Assembly: GCF_023278565.1 (NCBI RefSeq)
Contig: NC_064682.1
Span: 3,968,001 to 4,032,000, forward strand
Reading direction: 5' to 3'
Source: Colletotrichum lupini
Lineage: Eukaryota > Ascomycota > Sordariomycetes > Glomerellales > Glomerellaceae
Length of the DNA stretch: 64,000 nucleotides
Shown: piece by piece, positions 20,148-31,676 of the stretch
How the letters are laid out: each line of letters starts with the position of its first letter
Position numbering within the stretch: position 1 is the stretch's first letter
Notes under the pieces: generated by a model
Told to the model about the DNA's origin: nothing
Seen by the model: the letters and a program-made list of their open reading frames with translations, nothing else
The model's database searches: none
Position numbers and translations under genes: made by a program

Positions 20148-23100
20148 CTAACTTTCTTTTTTTTTTTTCGATTTAACTACTACGGTTAGAGGTATAATTC
20201 GACCTCGGGCCCGTTTACTAAGTCGTCTCTTTTTTCCCCTTTTTTTTACTCTTTTTATATAACTTATTTCTCTATTTATATAATAACTTTTTTACTACTT
20301 ATAAATTACTTTAATCCCTTATTTAGTACTACTTTTATAAAAGCGTTTACGAGGTTATTTTTATTATTAATTTAATAAATCTCGAGTATCTCGCGCCTTT
20401 TATATAATTACTTAAGGGCTATAATATCGATTATAAGCCTCTTTTCCTTTATTATTCCTAATTTAATAAGGTATTCGTATAATAAATAAGAATCGGTATA
20501 AATAACTATTAGAATAAATAAAAAGCTAATTCGATTAATAATCTTCCTTAGTATTATTAAAATCGTATAAAAGAGGTTAATACCGTTAACTATATTATAA
20601 ACCTCCGACGCTAATATACTTCTCGTTACCTACTTATTTTTAATTAACGAATAGTAAATTATATTACTATATATAGTAAATTCGCTCTTACTTATATTCT
20701 TATTAACTAGGATAATAATATACCTTAATTATAAAATAAAATCGTTATTATTTATAAATAACTTATTAATAAAAACGTAAAGCTTATTAGTTATAAGGTT
20801 AATTAAATAATAAACGAGACCTCGATCGAAATTCGTTTATTACTACTTAAGCTACTTATTAAGTACCTCGACGTTTTATTTAGTTAGATTTATAACTTAT
20901 ACTACCCTAGTATAGTTAAAAATTACCTCGGGCTAATAAATACTTATAATATATACCCCTTATACGAGCTTAGTTTTATACCGCTTTTTAATATTAATTA
21001 CGTTTAGATCGACGAGGTTAATCTTCTCACCTTACCCCTTTTATTAAAAAACGACGGTTTTCCCTTTAATTATAAGAATCCCGTTATTAAATATTAAGAG
21101 GGTATTTATTATAAGGACCTCTTTTAGCTTCGTTATAAAGCCCGCTTTTTAAAGCTCCTTATCCTCCTTTTTTATAAAGTTAATATTAAATAGGCTTAAT
21201 ATATCGTTAATTTATATTCTAACGATCCTAAATTAGTTACCTTCGTACTCCGTAACTAATAAGTACGGGTTATACGTAAAAGTAATTATTAATAATTAAT
21301 TAATATAAAAATCGTAATAAGTAGCTTATTAATAAGTACCCGATTCTACGAGCCTATATAATAGCTTAAGTACTTTAATAATCGTACTTTCTAAGTACTT
21401 ACTAGCTATTTTTTTTAGTAAATAAGCTAGGATTTTTTTATAAGCCCTATAGCCGATTAAGTATAAGCCTAAGTAATATTATAGCTCTAAATCTTATATC
21501 CCTTCTTTTATAACAATACTATTAATACTATTATTAATCGTTAGCTATAGTACTATATAATAAGTAATTATATAAGTAGTATTACCTTTTTAACGTCGCC
21601 GTACCCCTAGATTACGTATCTAAACTTCTCGTACGGCTAGGGTATTCTTTTTTTTTTAATCTTATAAACTATTTATAATTTAAATATATAGAGGTTTATA
21701 TATTTTTTTAAGTTATATAGGATAAATTAATAAACCCCTCGATTATAAAGAGTATTTATTTTAATAAGATCTAATCCCTTATACGGCTTCTTAATAATTA
21801 TAATTATACTTTTTTTACGTAGTTTAATTATTAACTTAAAATCGGCTTTTTTTATTATTATATAAAAAGTATTAATTACCTCGTTATTAGTAATAAATTA
21901 CTATATTAGGGCTTATTATTATAGTTTTTTATAACGTCTCGCCGGTAGTATTAGTACTTTTTTAGTAATTTCCTCTTCTTCGTCGTTTATTAATATTATT
22001 ACGACGATTTTATTAAAAATAATTTCTTATACTTCTACCGCAGGTTATATAGTTTCCCCTAGCTCTTTTTTTTTTTATAAGTTAGAAATTACCTCGTTAG
22101 GATTTATATAGTACGATCTAATTACCGTAATTAATACTTTAAGTAATTAGTTACGATCTCTCGTAACTATATAAGAGCGCTCGTTAATAAAAATTAACTT
22201 ATATAGCCTAGTTTATTATTAAGTAATTTCGCGCTATACTTATATATTTAAATTTAGTAATATATTTAGATTACCCCCTATATCGGGCCTATTACGTATA
22301 GTAATTACCTCGTTAACTTACTTTTTTACGCTTACTTCGCGCAGTACCTATATTACTTTTTTAATTACTTAGGCTCGTTAGCTTATACCTAGTAATAATA
22401 ACAAAGCTAAGGTCGTTCTTAAATATACTCTAAATAGTAATAACGTTAATATAAGTCCGTTAGGCCCTATAATATTATTATAATATTTAAGTACTATTTA
22501 AAAGCATTCGTCGTTAGTAAAATCCGGATTTTCCTTTTTAATAATTCTAAACGCCCTTTTTAATTACTAATATACCCTTTTTACCTTTTTAATACTATAA
22601 TACGCTTTAATAAGTACGACTTTTAACTATATACTATAAGCCGTCGCATTATCCCTAAATTTTACTAACTTAAAACTAATACTAACATCGGTTTTAATAC
22701 CGTCTAGCGGTCCCTAATATATATTAATCTAGCTTTTTCGTAGGGCTATTTATACTATTTTTATTTATAGATCCTAGAGGAATTACCTTATTTAAAAAGA
22801 TATAACTACGTCGATTATATATAATACTAGCCGACTATTTAAATAAAAGATATTAATAACGATTTCTTAATTAAAATTAAGCTTATTACGTAATTTAAAC
22901 TTAAATCTATCTAAGCTTTGCGCATTTATTTAGCATTAGTAATATACTTTTATTAACTACTCTAGCGCCCCTATTTCGATATTATTATTACTTAATTACT
23001 TTAGGAAGTTATATAGCCTCGTAATTAATAAGTACCTAAATCTTTAATATAATCTTCTAAGCTTACTTTTTATTAAGTAATTAATTAACTTCGTATCGTT

Positions 23101-26100
23101 AATAAGTTTTATAAACACATACCCCTATTATCGTTTAACTATTTTAAAATACTTACTACTAGAGATTCTATTCCTCATATTATTAAATATAATACCTAGT
23201 CGATCTATATTTTTTAAATATAAGAGAAATAAGGTATTAACGAGTAAAGAATAAAAAATTATCGTTCCGAAGTACGTTTCTATTTCTACTATACCTAGGG
23301 TAACGATTTCCTTACTTAAGCTAAAACTAATCTTTATAATACCTGCCGTTAACGTATTAAGTATTATTAGCGCGATTTTTTATAACGCTTAAAGTTACTC
23401 TTTTTTTTTAATTAACTATTATAATACCCTAGTATTTAAAATGATTTTATAAAAATTATCTAAGCCGTACTTTTCGCTTATATAGAATACCTATACGAGC
23501 TTAGTATTCGAGGGATTTAAATAGTATAAAAAGGACCCCTCTAGCTACCCCTAAATTTATTTAGTATTATATTCTTTCTTTTTAAATATTAAGAAAAATA
23601 GCGTTTTCTCTTTAATTATTAAAAGAATAGGCTTCGGCCTTATTAAATTCGCCCTTTTAGCCGCCTCTATATCCGTTATTTAAGGGACTTTCCCTTACTA
23701 TTTATAAATAAAAGCTTACTTATTAAAAGCTTTTACTACCCTCTATTTATTTAGCCTTATATATCTTTTAGAGGCTAATAAAGTAAAAAAAGAGTAGTTA
23801 ATATCGTCGATTTTATTATAATTTAATTCGTTAGTATAGGGAGTAAGATCTTCTTTATTTTCCGAATCTCTTATAGGGGGTATATATTTTAAACTACTAC
23901 TTTAACTACCGTCGCTAAGTTCTATACCCCTAGATCTATTTTTATATATAATAAAGAATTAATTAAACTAATCAAGGCTAGTTTTACTATTTACTACCCT
24001 TAACTTTTTATACTATTTATATAATTTAGTATACTCTTTTTTAAAGTAGTTACTTAATTAATATTTATCCTTTTTATAAATATAATATTACCTCTTCCGT
24101 TACCCTACTTATGAATTAAATCTCTACTTATTTAACGAATCTAAGCCTCCTTACTAACGATTACTATATCTAACCTCTTTTCTTTTTTTATTATATATTT
24201 AATCGACTTAATATTATTAATAAGGGCCGTTATATATTTAGAAATAGGTTTAGTATAGTATTTTTACCTTAATATTAAAGCTAAATCTTAGCCTCGAGCA
24301 GAGCGTCTCGTAATTTTCGGGTACTTAGTATAAAGTTATTTTTATTTTTAATATATACTAAATTATAATATAAAAATATCCGACTTTCCGCTTATTTATC
24401 CCCTTATTTAGCTAGGTTTTTGCTAGCTTATTAATTTAATTAATAAGTTCTTTGAGGATCTCTACTTATAATTTACCCTCTATTATCCTCGCTATAAATA
24501 TAAAAAAAATCGCTCGTAGCTTAAATAGGAGCTCTAAGTTCTTATTATAGGTCTCGAAGTAGCTTCGGATTATATTAATTATACTAAAAAAGTCGTTTTA
24601 ATTAAAATTACGCACCGCTTTATAATAATAATTAGAGGCTTTACCTATAAGTACGATATTAATTACTAAATAATACTAATATTCCCTAATTCCGACTTTT
24701 TTATAATAATTATAAAACATCGTTAAGGTTTCTTATAAGACCTTATACTTCCCCCTAGAGTATAATTTCTCTTTTAAAAAGATCTTTTTAAAATTTATAA
24801 ATTACTTCGTATTTACCGCTAGATTTTTAATATTTATACATAATCCCTACGTCGCTACGTATTATTAATAACTTCGGGTCGTCTACCTCTTTTCTTATTA
24901 ACTAATTAGTACCGAATTTTATATTAATAATAATAATAAATTATAAATTAAAATAAGCAGAATTATTAATTATCGTACTTCTAATACCATATTTTACCCC
25001 AATATATCCTTTTATAATAATAGATTTCCGTTAGTAATTATAGAGAGGAAATCTAAGTTATTTACCCTTTTTCTAAATTCGTTAAAGTAATTATATACTC
25101 TATTAACTTATACTTAGTTCTATAGTATAAATTCCTCCTCTATAATTATCGCTACTAATATTTTATATAGCTCTCGTAATTATAATTATATTAATAATAC
25201 CCCTTACTTATAAAAAAATCTATTAACTACTTTCGTAATTCCTAAGCTTACGCTCGCAAACTATTCGTTTAGTTAATAACTAAGGTCGTTTACGATCTCA
25301 TAAAATAGGGGTTACCCCTATAGCCCCTTTTCTTTATAAACCTTAGTTAAATAAATTAATATTACGTTAATTTACTTACTATTAGGCTAATTTACGATTC
25401 TATATATTTACGTTCCTTAATAATCCGGGTTAATATTTACCTATTTATAAAGAATTAGGATTCTATTTAGGATCGGGTTTTATCCTCTTTCTTTTTACCT
25501 TAACTCGCTAAGAATCGTACTCTAGCTTATACTTATATTAATAATCGCTAGCGTATTTAATTTTAATAGGGATATATTTAATCTGCGCACTAGTTATAAT
25601 AAATCCGTACTTTTACTACCTAACGAATTTATTAAAGTTTAAAAAATTCCTATTTCCTCTTGCTATCTCGCTATTACTCTCGTTTTTACTATTTTTAATA
25701 ATTACTATTACCTTTTTAAATCGCTAACTATCATACTTATTAAGATCCTCCTTTTTATTTAATATAAAAGGGTAGGTTTTAATAGTTCCTTTTTATAATA
25801 ATAATAATAAACGTTTATATTACTATAAGAAAATATAGTAATTAATCTCGGGATCTTTATTAATTACTAATTTTTATTATCCTATATATTTCTAGCTTCT
25901 TAAGCCTCGTACTCTTTATAATTTCTAAATAGCTTCTTTCTTTAACCTACCTCTTTTAAAATAGTATTTTATAAAAATAATTAAAAATAAACACTAGGCG
26001 GCTCGTAAAAAAGCTATATAAGCTATTAAAAATTATATAAGCCGTTAAGTACGGTTAATAAAATTAAGCCCTCCTTTTTATAAAATTATAAATTTTAAGG

Positions 26101-27159
26101 ACTTATTAAAAATACTTACTTATTACTTATACGTAATAAGATTAAATATTTTAGAGATCTTATTTTTTATAGCCTCTCGGTACCCTATTTTATATTTTTT
26201 AAGTAGTCTTTTTTATAATTTAATTATAGTTAAGTAATTATTACTTATTAATAATTCCTTTTATTACTTAGTTAATTTTTTAAAATTAATAATCTCGCGT
26301 TAGGAGCTAATATAAAAAGAAGCCTTTTAGTAGCCCTCTAGAGGATTCTTTTTTTTTCCCCTTAAATCCTCGTCTTTTTAGCCTTTTTTTAAGCTAATAA
26401 TAACTCTAATAGGAGGTCGTAGGACTACTTTAAAATAGCTACCTTTTTCTTAAGTTAATCTCTAAGATCCGTAATACTCTTAACTTAATATTATTAAAAC
26501 CTCTAAATTCCCTCCTCTCTTATTAAACTATCTCTTATATTATATTCCTAAGTAATACCCGGGGGGTAATTAAGGGAGCTATAAAGAGGTTATTTAAATT
26601 ATAAATTTAAAGTTATACTTATAAAATCCTTATAATAATAGACTTTTCTACATATTATAAATCTCTTAGTTTAATAACTCTTATAGGGTTACTTTCGCTT
26701 CTAAATAAGAATATTTATGTTTAAAAATCCCCTTTTTTAATTACGTAATACTCTTTTATATTATATTATTAAGCTCGTTTATTATATTAATTAATTAGGT
26801 AAGTAGTTGTTGCGTAAGTATTTCTTTTTATTAATTTAATTAGTTAATTTTTAATTATAGGCCGGCTATAGAAAAGTTATTTAATAAAAAAGCTACTCGG
26901 GGTAATAGTAAAAGGCTAGTTATTTAAGTAGTTCTGTTAATTAACGTAGTTTAATATAATAAACGTCGACTTCTTATAAGTAATAAAGGGCTATGATTAT
27001 TTAATTCCGTACGGTATTCGAAAATCGCCTCCTTTTTTATCTACTTTTATAAGGTTAATTAGTATAAATCTCTTATCTTATATAGTATTAAAAAGTCGTC
27101 TCTTCTATATAATAAAATACCTTACTAATTTATAATAATAGAATTTAACTACTAATTAG

Positions 27160-27364
27160 TATTAGTATCCCTATTATAAAGTAATTAGTTCGAACCGTAG
27201 TTAATAAAGAGATTAATTAAACTATATAAATATTTATATAGTAAGTATAAAAAAGAGGTTCTAACCGTAAGTTAGGCTAGCTACGATAATCGTAAATAGG
27301 GACCCCAATTGGCCCCTGCGCAGTCGGCTGTATGCCGCGGTCAAATTAGACTTCTAATCCGACA
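27160..27364 (-). repeat. 5' LTR of Copia copy 1
   Basis: 205 bp. The right end (about 27,300-27,364) keeps GC-rich, CpA/TpG-containing sequence and the canonical CCGACA terminus, unlike the matching part of the 3' LTR. Confidence 0.88.
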
Positions 27365-28151
27365 TTTCATAACCGAGTAGGGTTATGCTACCAGAGACGC
27401 TAATAAGGCTGCTCGAAGTGGGTGACGACTACCCAGAGGCCGAGATTATCGGCCTAGATTTAAGTCCCATCCAGCCTGAATATGTACCTCCAAACGTACA
27501 TTTTACAGTCGATGATGTTGAAGCAGACTGGCTGCATGCACCCAACTCAGTTGACTATGTTCACGTGAGGAACATGGCGCCAGCCCTCAAAGATTGGCCA
27601 AGGCTTTTGTCACAAGCGTACAGGTAAGTGCGCATCTATCCTCCTCAACTGCCAGCTAGTGGTGAAACGTTCAGTTGACATTAGATAGGGCTCTCAAACC
27701 TGGGGGCTGGTTTGAGATGCAAGATCTAGTTTTCGACTTTCTCTGTGACGATGGTACAGTCACGGAGACATACAAGCCACGAGAGGCAATGCGCTACTTG
27801 ACAGAGGCTTTGGCCACTTTCGACGTGGATGTCAACATCGCCAGAAACTTTGCAGGTTACTTGGAATCAGCAGGCTTTACGAATCAAATTCATGACATGA
27901 GAAAGGTACCCGTGGGAACATGGCCGAAAGATCCGGACTTGAGTGCCATTGGAGACTACTGCCGCGCGGTTAACTACGATTCGCTTGGAGCAATCACAAA
28001 CTTACCTTTCACGAGGGGCTTAGGCTGGTCTAGGCTACGAGTAGAAGTGTTTTTGATTGAAGTGCGCAAAGACTTGCTCAATAACTCATTCCATCCATAT
28101 CACTACTATCACTCTTACTCTAGTCAAAAGCCTCTGCAGCAAAAGGAATGA

Positions 28152-30026
28152 CGGCATGAGCGAAGACATATGCTTCTTGCAAAGGCGGAGTATTGGTCAA
28201 GGCTGAGGGCACTCAACTCACTACCTATATCACACCAAGGATTACGACAAGGGCCACACCGCAACGTCACGAGGAAACTTGTCGACTAAGATAGATAATC
28301 AGATACCCGGCCTAGAGCAACCTGAAACCAGTTTGCTTTTCCCCTCAGATATTATTTCGAATTACAGCATGACTAGTTTATCTCCACATCCAGCTTGGGC
28401 TTATAGTTGATGACACAAGGCAGAAATCTAGGTTTTCATATATGGAGTCATGGGCAGCCCGGCTCCGGTCACTCATGTGCTCTCTGCAGAATAATTCGTT
28501 AGCTCGTTAAATGTTGAACCCATTCAAAATAAAGCAAGTGTCGGTATGTTACCACAACTCTATGATCTGTGTGTGTAGCTGTGTGTACACCTAGTAAAGC
28601 GCCATTCCTAGGAAGCTGAACTCTGATAGACTGGCCAAGCTGTCTTGATACGAGTCTCACCGATAGTTGCATCGTTTGACGTGGGGAGCTTGTGAATTCC
28701 AACATTATGGTTCTCGTTGTACTATAGATGAGTATTTCAATCGCATTGCCAAGGTCACGACAGCAGCACCGCAAACTCCAGCTCAATAAAATTAGGTCGA
28801 TCAATTAATCGTCGTTCTGCTCTGAATATCACCATTCATCGGACCCTATTTTCATTCTTCAATTTCTCAACTTCGGCGGAGATGAAAGGGGCTGTTTCAT
28901 CAATGTAAAGTTTGGACTAATAGCTGCTGAAATTTCATCGTGGGCAGTATTTCTCTTTGCCAAAACCGATCATGGCCACATCATTGTGGCCATCCTCACG
29001 ATTGAATTTTTTGCTTCAGGGCATGCTTGATCCTTAGTCACCATCGCTTTCCGAACCTTATCGTTAACAATCACCCTTCTTGATTTGAGTTGCTTGAAGC
29101 TTCAACCCTGATAATGCTGGTCTGCCGAACGAAAATATTTAGGACTCGGTGTGTGTCTACTACTCCAGTATCAAATAGCAGAGGCAGATCGGCAGCTTTC
29201 GACGGGAAGCCGACTGCAGAGATTTGACACTTCGCTGAATTAGCCGCCCAAAGTTGAAATTACGCTTTCCCTCTGGTCGTGATAAGTGATACCAATCCGT
29301 GGACGTGCAGTGTGCATATGAGGAACATGCTTCTCACGAACAGCCCCGCTGTTGGCCTCTACTCCCAGCAAATGGAGAGAAGGGCGCTTCTCACTGCTCA
29401 TGCCACGACTCGTGAGCAAGTAGCCCCAACTTCGGAAGTTCGGATTGAGATGACAACACGGAACTTGACCATGACGGTCAGCTCGGCCGTTGGCCTCTGC
29501 TGCCCATCCTCCCCATCATGAAAGGGGTTAGTTGGGGCACACGTCACGATGCAACCCAGCAGCCTTAAGATGGCAGGACGGATCTCATCCGACTGTGAAC
29601 AAGGGCTAATGACAACACTAAACAACGCGCAGGGCCAGCATCTATCAGGAAGCTGGTTGACATGATAGTTGTGTCCACTTACCCGCTGCCCCCAATAACT
29701 TGGCAATTCTATCAGGCATAGTTCGTAAACAACCACCCAATCGTGGTCGTTGCCTAACGATCCGGACCCTCAACTCTATAGTGGTTCCTGCATGAGCCTC
29801 ACTTTGGAAAGAAACATCTGAAGTATAAGAAACAGAGACAAAGTAACTGCCCTCCCTCCTTTCTTGTTTCTCTCCTCTCTCCAAGTCGTTCTTTCTGTAC
29901 ATTCTACATTATCAACTTCAACTACAACTCAGCTTCACGCTGGCGTGATTTGGTCACTCTTTCAAATCGATTTCACGCGTCCATTCTTTTATCAAACATT
30001 ACATTCTTTTTCTGGTATTACACAAT
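28152..30026. other. intergenic, upstream of pectin lyase
   Basis: About 1.9 kb with no gene I can support. The last 200 bp has a TATA-like TATAAG and a CT-rich tract (about 29,850-29,886), typical of highly expressed fungal genes. Two weak direct repeats around CGTTGGCCTCT occur near 29,341 and 29,479. Confidence 0.5.
29824..29829 (+). promoter_or_regulatory. TATA-like element of pectin lyase gene
   Basis: TATAAG lies about 200 bp upstream of the ATG at 30027 and is followed by a long pyrimidine-rich stretch. Position and context suit a core promoter, but this is not proof. Confidence 0.35.
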
Positions 30027-31676
30027 ATGCGTTTCTCAGCAACCGCCATTTTGGCTGCCGCGGCCGCAACTTCGGCGTCTGCCCAGTCTGTCATTGGCAC
30101 GGCTTACGGCTTTGCTAAGGGTGTCACTGGTGGTGGTAGCGCCGCCGCTGCCATCCCCTCTTCCGTCGACGAACTCACTCAGTGGCTTGCCGACGATACC
30201 CCCCGTACTATCATTATCGACAAGGAGTACGACTTCACAGGCACCTCTGCCAAGGGCAAGGGCTGCAGCCGTAAGAGCTGCACAGTTGCCAACGGCGGCC
30301 AGCTCTTCCTTGGAGACCTCTCCTGCGGCACCAGCGACAACGTTGCCACCACTGTCAGCTACGACCTCGCTGCTACCGAACCCCTCATCGTCGGCAGCAA
30401 CAAGAGCATTCTCGGCTCCAAGGGCAAGGGAATACTCAACGGCAAGGGCCTTCGTGTCAAGACCAACGCCAAGAACGTTATCATTCAAGGCATCGAGATC
30501 ACCAACCTGAACCCCACTGTTGTCTGGGGAGGTGATGCCATCGACTTGCAGGGCGGCAACGATGGTGTTTGGATTGACCACAACAGAATTTCCAAGATTG
30601 GTCGCCAGTTCATCGTCACTCACTTCGCCGGGTCTCGCGTCACCATTTCCAACAACTACTTCGACGGAGCCACCCCGGCTTCAACCACCTGCAACGGCAA
30701 CCACTACTGGACTGAGATGCATCTTGGTGATGGAGACCAGATCACCATCGACAGAAACTACTACGTCAACGTCTCTGGCCGTTCCCCCAAGCTCGGTCCC
30801 AAGGGTACCTTCCACGCTACCAATAACTTCTTCCAGAACGTCCAGGGCCATACTTTTGAGCTTTTCACTACTACCCTCGCTCTTATTGAGGGTAACGCGT
30901 TCGAGAACGTTAAGCAGCCTTACGTCGGCCAGGTCTTCTCCAACAGCTTCAACGCCCCCGATGCCAAGTCTGCTGCTGCCTGCTCCTCCAAGATTGGCCG
31001 TGCTTGCGTGATCAACAGTGTCGACTCCAAGAGTGGCCAGTTCAAGGCTTTGGCCCAGACAAACGTTCTGTCCACCTTCGCGAAGCTTAGCGGATACCTT
31101 GTCAAGCCCGTTGCTGCCGATACTGTCGCCAGCCTTGTCGTTGGCAACGCCGGTCCCGCTAAGCTTGGCGGCTCCGGCTCCGGTGCTACCCCTACCACTG
31201 TTGCCACTTCTACCCGCAAGGCTACCTCTGTCATTGCCGCGACTCAGAGCGCCAAGGTCACAGTTAAGACCCCCTCGACTCACACCCCCAAGGTTACCCC
31301 TACTGCTGTCGCAACTCCCAGCTCTGGCGCCAACCACACTTCCAAGGCCCCTCCTTCCCACACCTCCAAGGCCGCCCATTCCTCCAAGGCAGCTCAGTCT
31401 TCCAAGACCAAGGCTGCTCACACTTCCAAGGCCAAGCCTACTCCTAGCACTCCCAGTACTCACACTTCCACCAAGAGAGCATCCTGCCAGCAGACTGCCG
31501 CTGGCAACTCCACCGAGTCGGCCATCGTTCAGATTTACCACCAGTGCGGTGGAAAGGGCTGGACTGGTGCCACCGTTTGCGTCGCTGGAACTTCCTGCGT
31601 TGTTCAGAACGAGTGGTACTCCCAGTGCGTGAGCTCCGCTACCAGACGCAGCGCCAAGGCACTCCGTCGTGTCTAA
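30027..31676 (+). CDS. secreted pectin lyase (PL1) with C-terminal CBM1
   Basis: A single exon, 549 aa. The N-terminus MRFSATAILAAAAATSASA is a signal peptide. The catalytic beta-helix covers about residues 20-370 with pectin-lyase marks: VVWGGDAIDL, GVWIDHNRISKIGRQF, CNGNHYWTEMHLGDGD and SGRSPKLG. These fit EC 4.2.2.10 (beta-elimination of methylated pectin, no Ca site) better than pectate lyase. Residues about 375-485 form a Ser/Thr/Pro/Lys/His linker with repeated HTSKA and SSKA. Residues 487-534 are a fungal cellulose-binding module (QCGGKGWTG at 506, then CVAG, NEWYSQC). A dibasic KR at 483-484 precedes the module, and a basic tail follows it. Strong C-ending codon preference suggests high expression. 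It should act outside the cell on plant walls. Confidence 0.92.
   Translation: MRFSATAILAAAAATSASAQSVIGTAYGFAKGVTGGGSAAAAIPSSVDELTQWLADDTPRTIIIDKEYDFTGTSAKGKGCSRKSCTVANGGQLFLGDLSCGTSDNVATTVSYDLAATEPLIVGSNKSILGSKGKGILNGKGLRVKTNAKNVIIQGIEITNLNPTVVWGGDAIDLQGGNDGVWIDHNRISKIGRQFIVTHFAGSRVTISNNYFDGATPASTTCNGNHYWTEMHLGDGDQITIDRNYYVNVSGRSPKLGPKGTFHATNNFFQNVQGHTFELFTTTLALIEGNAFENVKQPYVGQVFSNSFNAPDAKSAAACSSKIGRACVINSVDSKSGQFKALAQTNVLSTFAKLSGYLVKPVAADTVASLVVGNAGPAKLGGSGSGATPTTVATSTRKATSVIAATQSAKVTVKTPSTHTPKVTPTAVATPSSGANHTSKAPPSHTSKAAHSSKAAQSSKTKAAHTSKAKPTPSTPSTHTSTKRASCQQTAAGNSTESAIVQIYHQCGGKGWTGATVCVAGTSCVVQNEWYSQCVSSATRRSAKALRRV

Larger units (their letters stand above)
19943..27364 (-). mobile_element. 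Ty1/Copia LTR retrotransposon, RIP-mutated (copy 1)
   Basis: 7,422 bp with 205-bp LTRs, flanked by TTTTA (19938-19942) and TTTCA (27365-27369). This is a 5-bp target duplication in which one copy shows a C-to-T change in CpA. The sense strand is minus: a purine tract (A-run then GAAAG) abuts the LTR at 20148 on that strand. The interior is strongly AT-rich, full of TpA and nearly free of CpA and TpG, the RIP pattern. No open frame survives. Decayed homology to Copia polyprotein appears in the same order as in copy 2: gag CCHC region near 24.05-24.12 kb, GAG-pre-integrase near 23.0 kb, and reverse transcriptase near 20.8-20.9 kb. The element sits in intron 1 of the methyltransferase gene. Confidence 0.9.
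19567..28151 (+). pseudogene. LaeA-like SAM methyltransferase split by a Copia element and RIP-damaged
   Basis: Exon 1 is 19567-19927, exon 2 is 27419-27623 and exon 3 is 27689-28151. A 7.4-kb retroelement lies inside intron 1. Without it, intron 1 would be 64 nt (GTGAGT to GAAG). The protein is the common fungal class-I methyltransferase family (LaeA/UMTA-like): FENKRRYHKYKEGRYMLPND, motif I VLDIGTGT, then GDDYPEAEIIGLDLSPIQPEYVPPNVHF, ALKPGGWFEMQD, and the standard tail RVEVFLIEVRKDLLNNSFHPY. Exon 1 carries a TAG at 19915-19917 where the family has Trp (GTGTGIWAME), and the preceding residue is Ser, not Gly. Both fit TpG-to-TpA (RIP) changes. Exons 2 and 3 look intact, with a proper second intron (27624-27688, GTAAGT, GTTGACA, TAG). 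The allele should be non-functional. Confidence 0.85.

Noticed and set aside
19943..27364. CRISPR or tandem array in the AT-rich island
   Set aside because: The repetitiveness comes from low-complexity TA-rich RIP sequence; there are no regular repeats with spacers, and the LTR ends and target duplication explain the block.
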